The position numbers were made by a program, and so were the translations under genes. From Bacillota bacterium (GTDB lineage Bacteria; Bacillota; Clostridia; DSM-8532), in assembly GCA_023411795.1 (NCBI GenBank), contig JAEYOK010000004.1, positions 1-13,867 of the forward strand: a DNA stretch of 13,867 bases, in the 5' to 3' direction. The notes beneath the pieces were generated by a model. That model did not search any database. It was not told where the DNA came from and saw only the letters and a program-made list of their open reading frames with translations. This document shows, in pieces, positions 13,595 through 13,867 of the stretch. The stretch's first letter is position 1, and every line of letters begins with the position of its first letter.

Positions 13595-13784
13595 GAACTC
13601 ATTATGTATCAGCGGCAACAACACGAATTTCCCATTATGTTTATCATTAGAGATGAAGTGAACTTCCGATTATGTTTATCACGGCGCGATGAAATGAACT
13701 TCCGATTATGTTTATCCCGGCACGATGAAATGAACTTCCGATTATGTTTAGCACCGCCACTGACGTGAGCTTCGTGATGGAAAA
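13595..13784 (+). repeat. Repeat cluster 6: four good units flanked by two partial ones
   Basis: Cores are at 13626-13643 (AATTTCCCATTATGTTTA), 13661-13678, 13697-13714 and 13733-13750 (all three consensus AACTTCCGATTATGTTTA), with steps of 35, 36 and 36 bp. A shortened core lies at about 13595-13609 and a half core (AGCTTC) at 13767, 34 bp after the last. The spacers are nearly identical copies of TCCCGGCACGATGAAATG. This is the most regular cluster and shows the ~36-bp unit best. Confidence 0.9.
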
Positions 13785-13867
13785 GTCACGTGTAGTCGAA
13801 GGCAAAGCATATAGAGACTATCGTGTTGATGTCGAGAAACAAATAAGCTTGAATGTATATAGAGGTG
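13777..13867 (+). CDS. Partial reading frame running off the window
   Basis: From ATG at 13777 the frame is open to the window end (MEKSRVVEGKAYRDYRVDVE...). The same frame is open back to an ATG inside the last repeat core (13744, giving MFSTATDVSF). Neither start has a visible ribosome site. The text looks like strand-rich protein but is not recognised. By position it would be the gene of the next cassette, perhaps without its own 5' end. Confidence 0.35.
   Translation, partial: MEKSRVVEGKAYRDYRVDVEKQISLNVYRG

Noticed and set aside
13390..13602. 70-codon minus frame
   Set aside because: Starts inside a repeat-like sequence without a ribosome site and is not recognised; kept only as a note in the region entry.
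75..13784. CRISPR array reading of the repeat clusters
   Set aside because: Spacers are 16-18 bp and themselves conserved between units, clusters are small and dispersed, and there are no cas genes.
75..13784. Classical integron attC sites
   Set aside because: Although AAC...GTT flanks occur, the sequences do not give GTTRRRY with a paired RYYYAAC at the usual distances, and no integrase gene is visible in the window.

Overview
The window looks like an accessory region of a Gram-positive Bacillota chromosome, probably Paenibacillus-like. The genes have strong Shine-Dalgarno sites (AAGGAG, GGAGG), lipobox lipoproteins, a DUF5050-type lipoprotein and a membrane-anchored Ig-like protein of a kind common in that group. 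Composition is patchy: most genes are AT-rich, while the broken gene at 1553-2193 is clearly GC-rich, so the segments appear to have different origins.

The main structural feature is a family of short direct repeats, all in the same (+) orientation. They share an 18-bp core close to AACTTCCGATTATGTTTA and are spaced 34-36 bp apart in clusters of two to five, at about 75-127, 1509-1595, 7241-7293, 11738-11863, 12224-12294 and 13595-13784, plus a single copy at 8698-8715. The clusters separate unrelated genes. Two segments have a compact cassette geometry: the gene starts about 47-49 bp after one cluster and stops 15-22 bp before the next. I recognise no recombinase in the window. My reading is an integron-like array of gene cassettes with an unrecognised type of site; this is inference from layout.

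Layout: 177-1493 (+) is a HEPN-type, probably abortive-infection/RNase-like protein with a 20-residue tandem-repeat tail. 1553-2193 (-) is a frameshifted secreted protein whose tail reads into a repeat. 2457-7033 (+) holds three exported proteins: a DUF5050-type lipoprotein, a membrane-anchored HExxH metalloprotease-like protein, and a lipoprotein with EF-hand/FG-GAP-like and SH3-like parts. 7291-8472 (-) is a six-helix membrane diguanylate cyclase whose stop codon is the last three bases of a repeat core. 8875-10102 (-) is an overlapping pair: a secreted protein (frameshifted) and a lipoprotein. 10739-10909 (+) is an orphan C-terminal tip of an Rhs core, followed directly by an FGE/SUMF1-family protein (10932-11675). 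11911-12201 (+) is a small nucleoside 2-deoxyribosyltransferase-like protein. 12329-13222 (-) is a second operon of a membrane-anchored Ig-like protein plus a secreted protein, whose 3' end runs over an opposite-strand remnant of a trypsin-like protease (GDSGGP).

The two minus-strand operons of exported proteins are each preceded by a related 71-bp sequence, alignable without gaps and with perfectly conserved blocks (TTGTCCCATT, GTGTTT, GTAGAAAG). This suggests a shared promoter and common regulation. The abundance of exported and defence-like genes, partial genes and repeat boundaries fits a recombining store of accessory genes rather than a single pathway.
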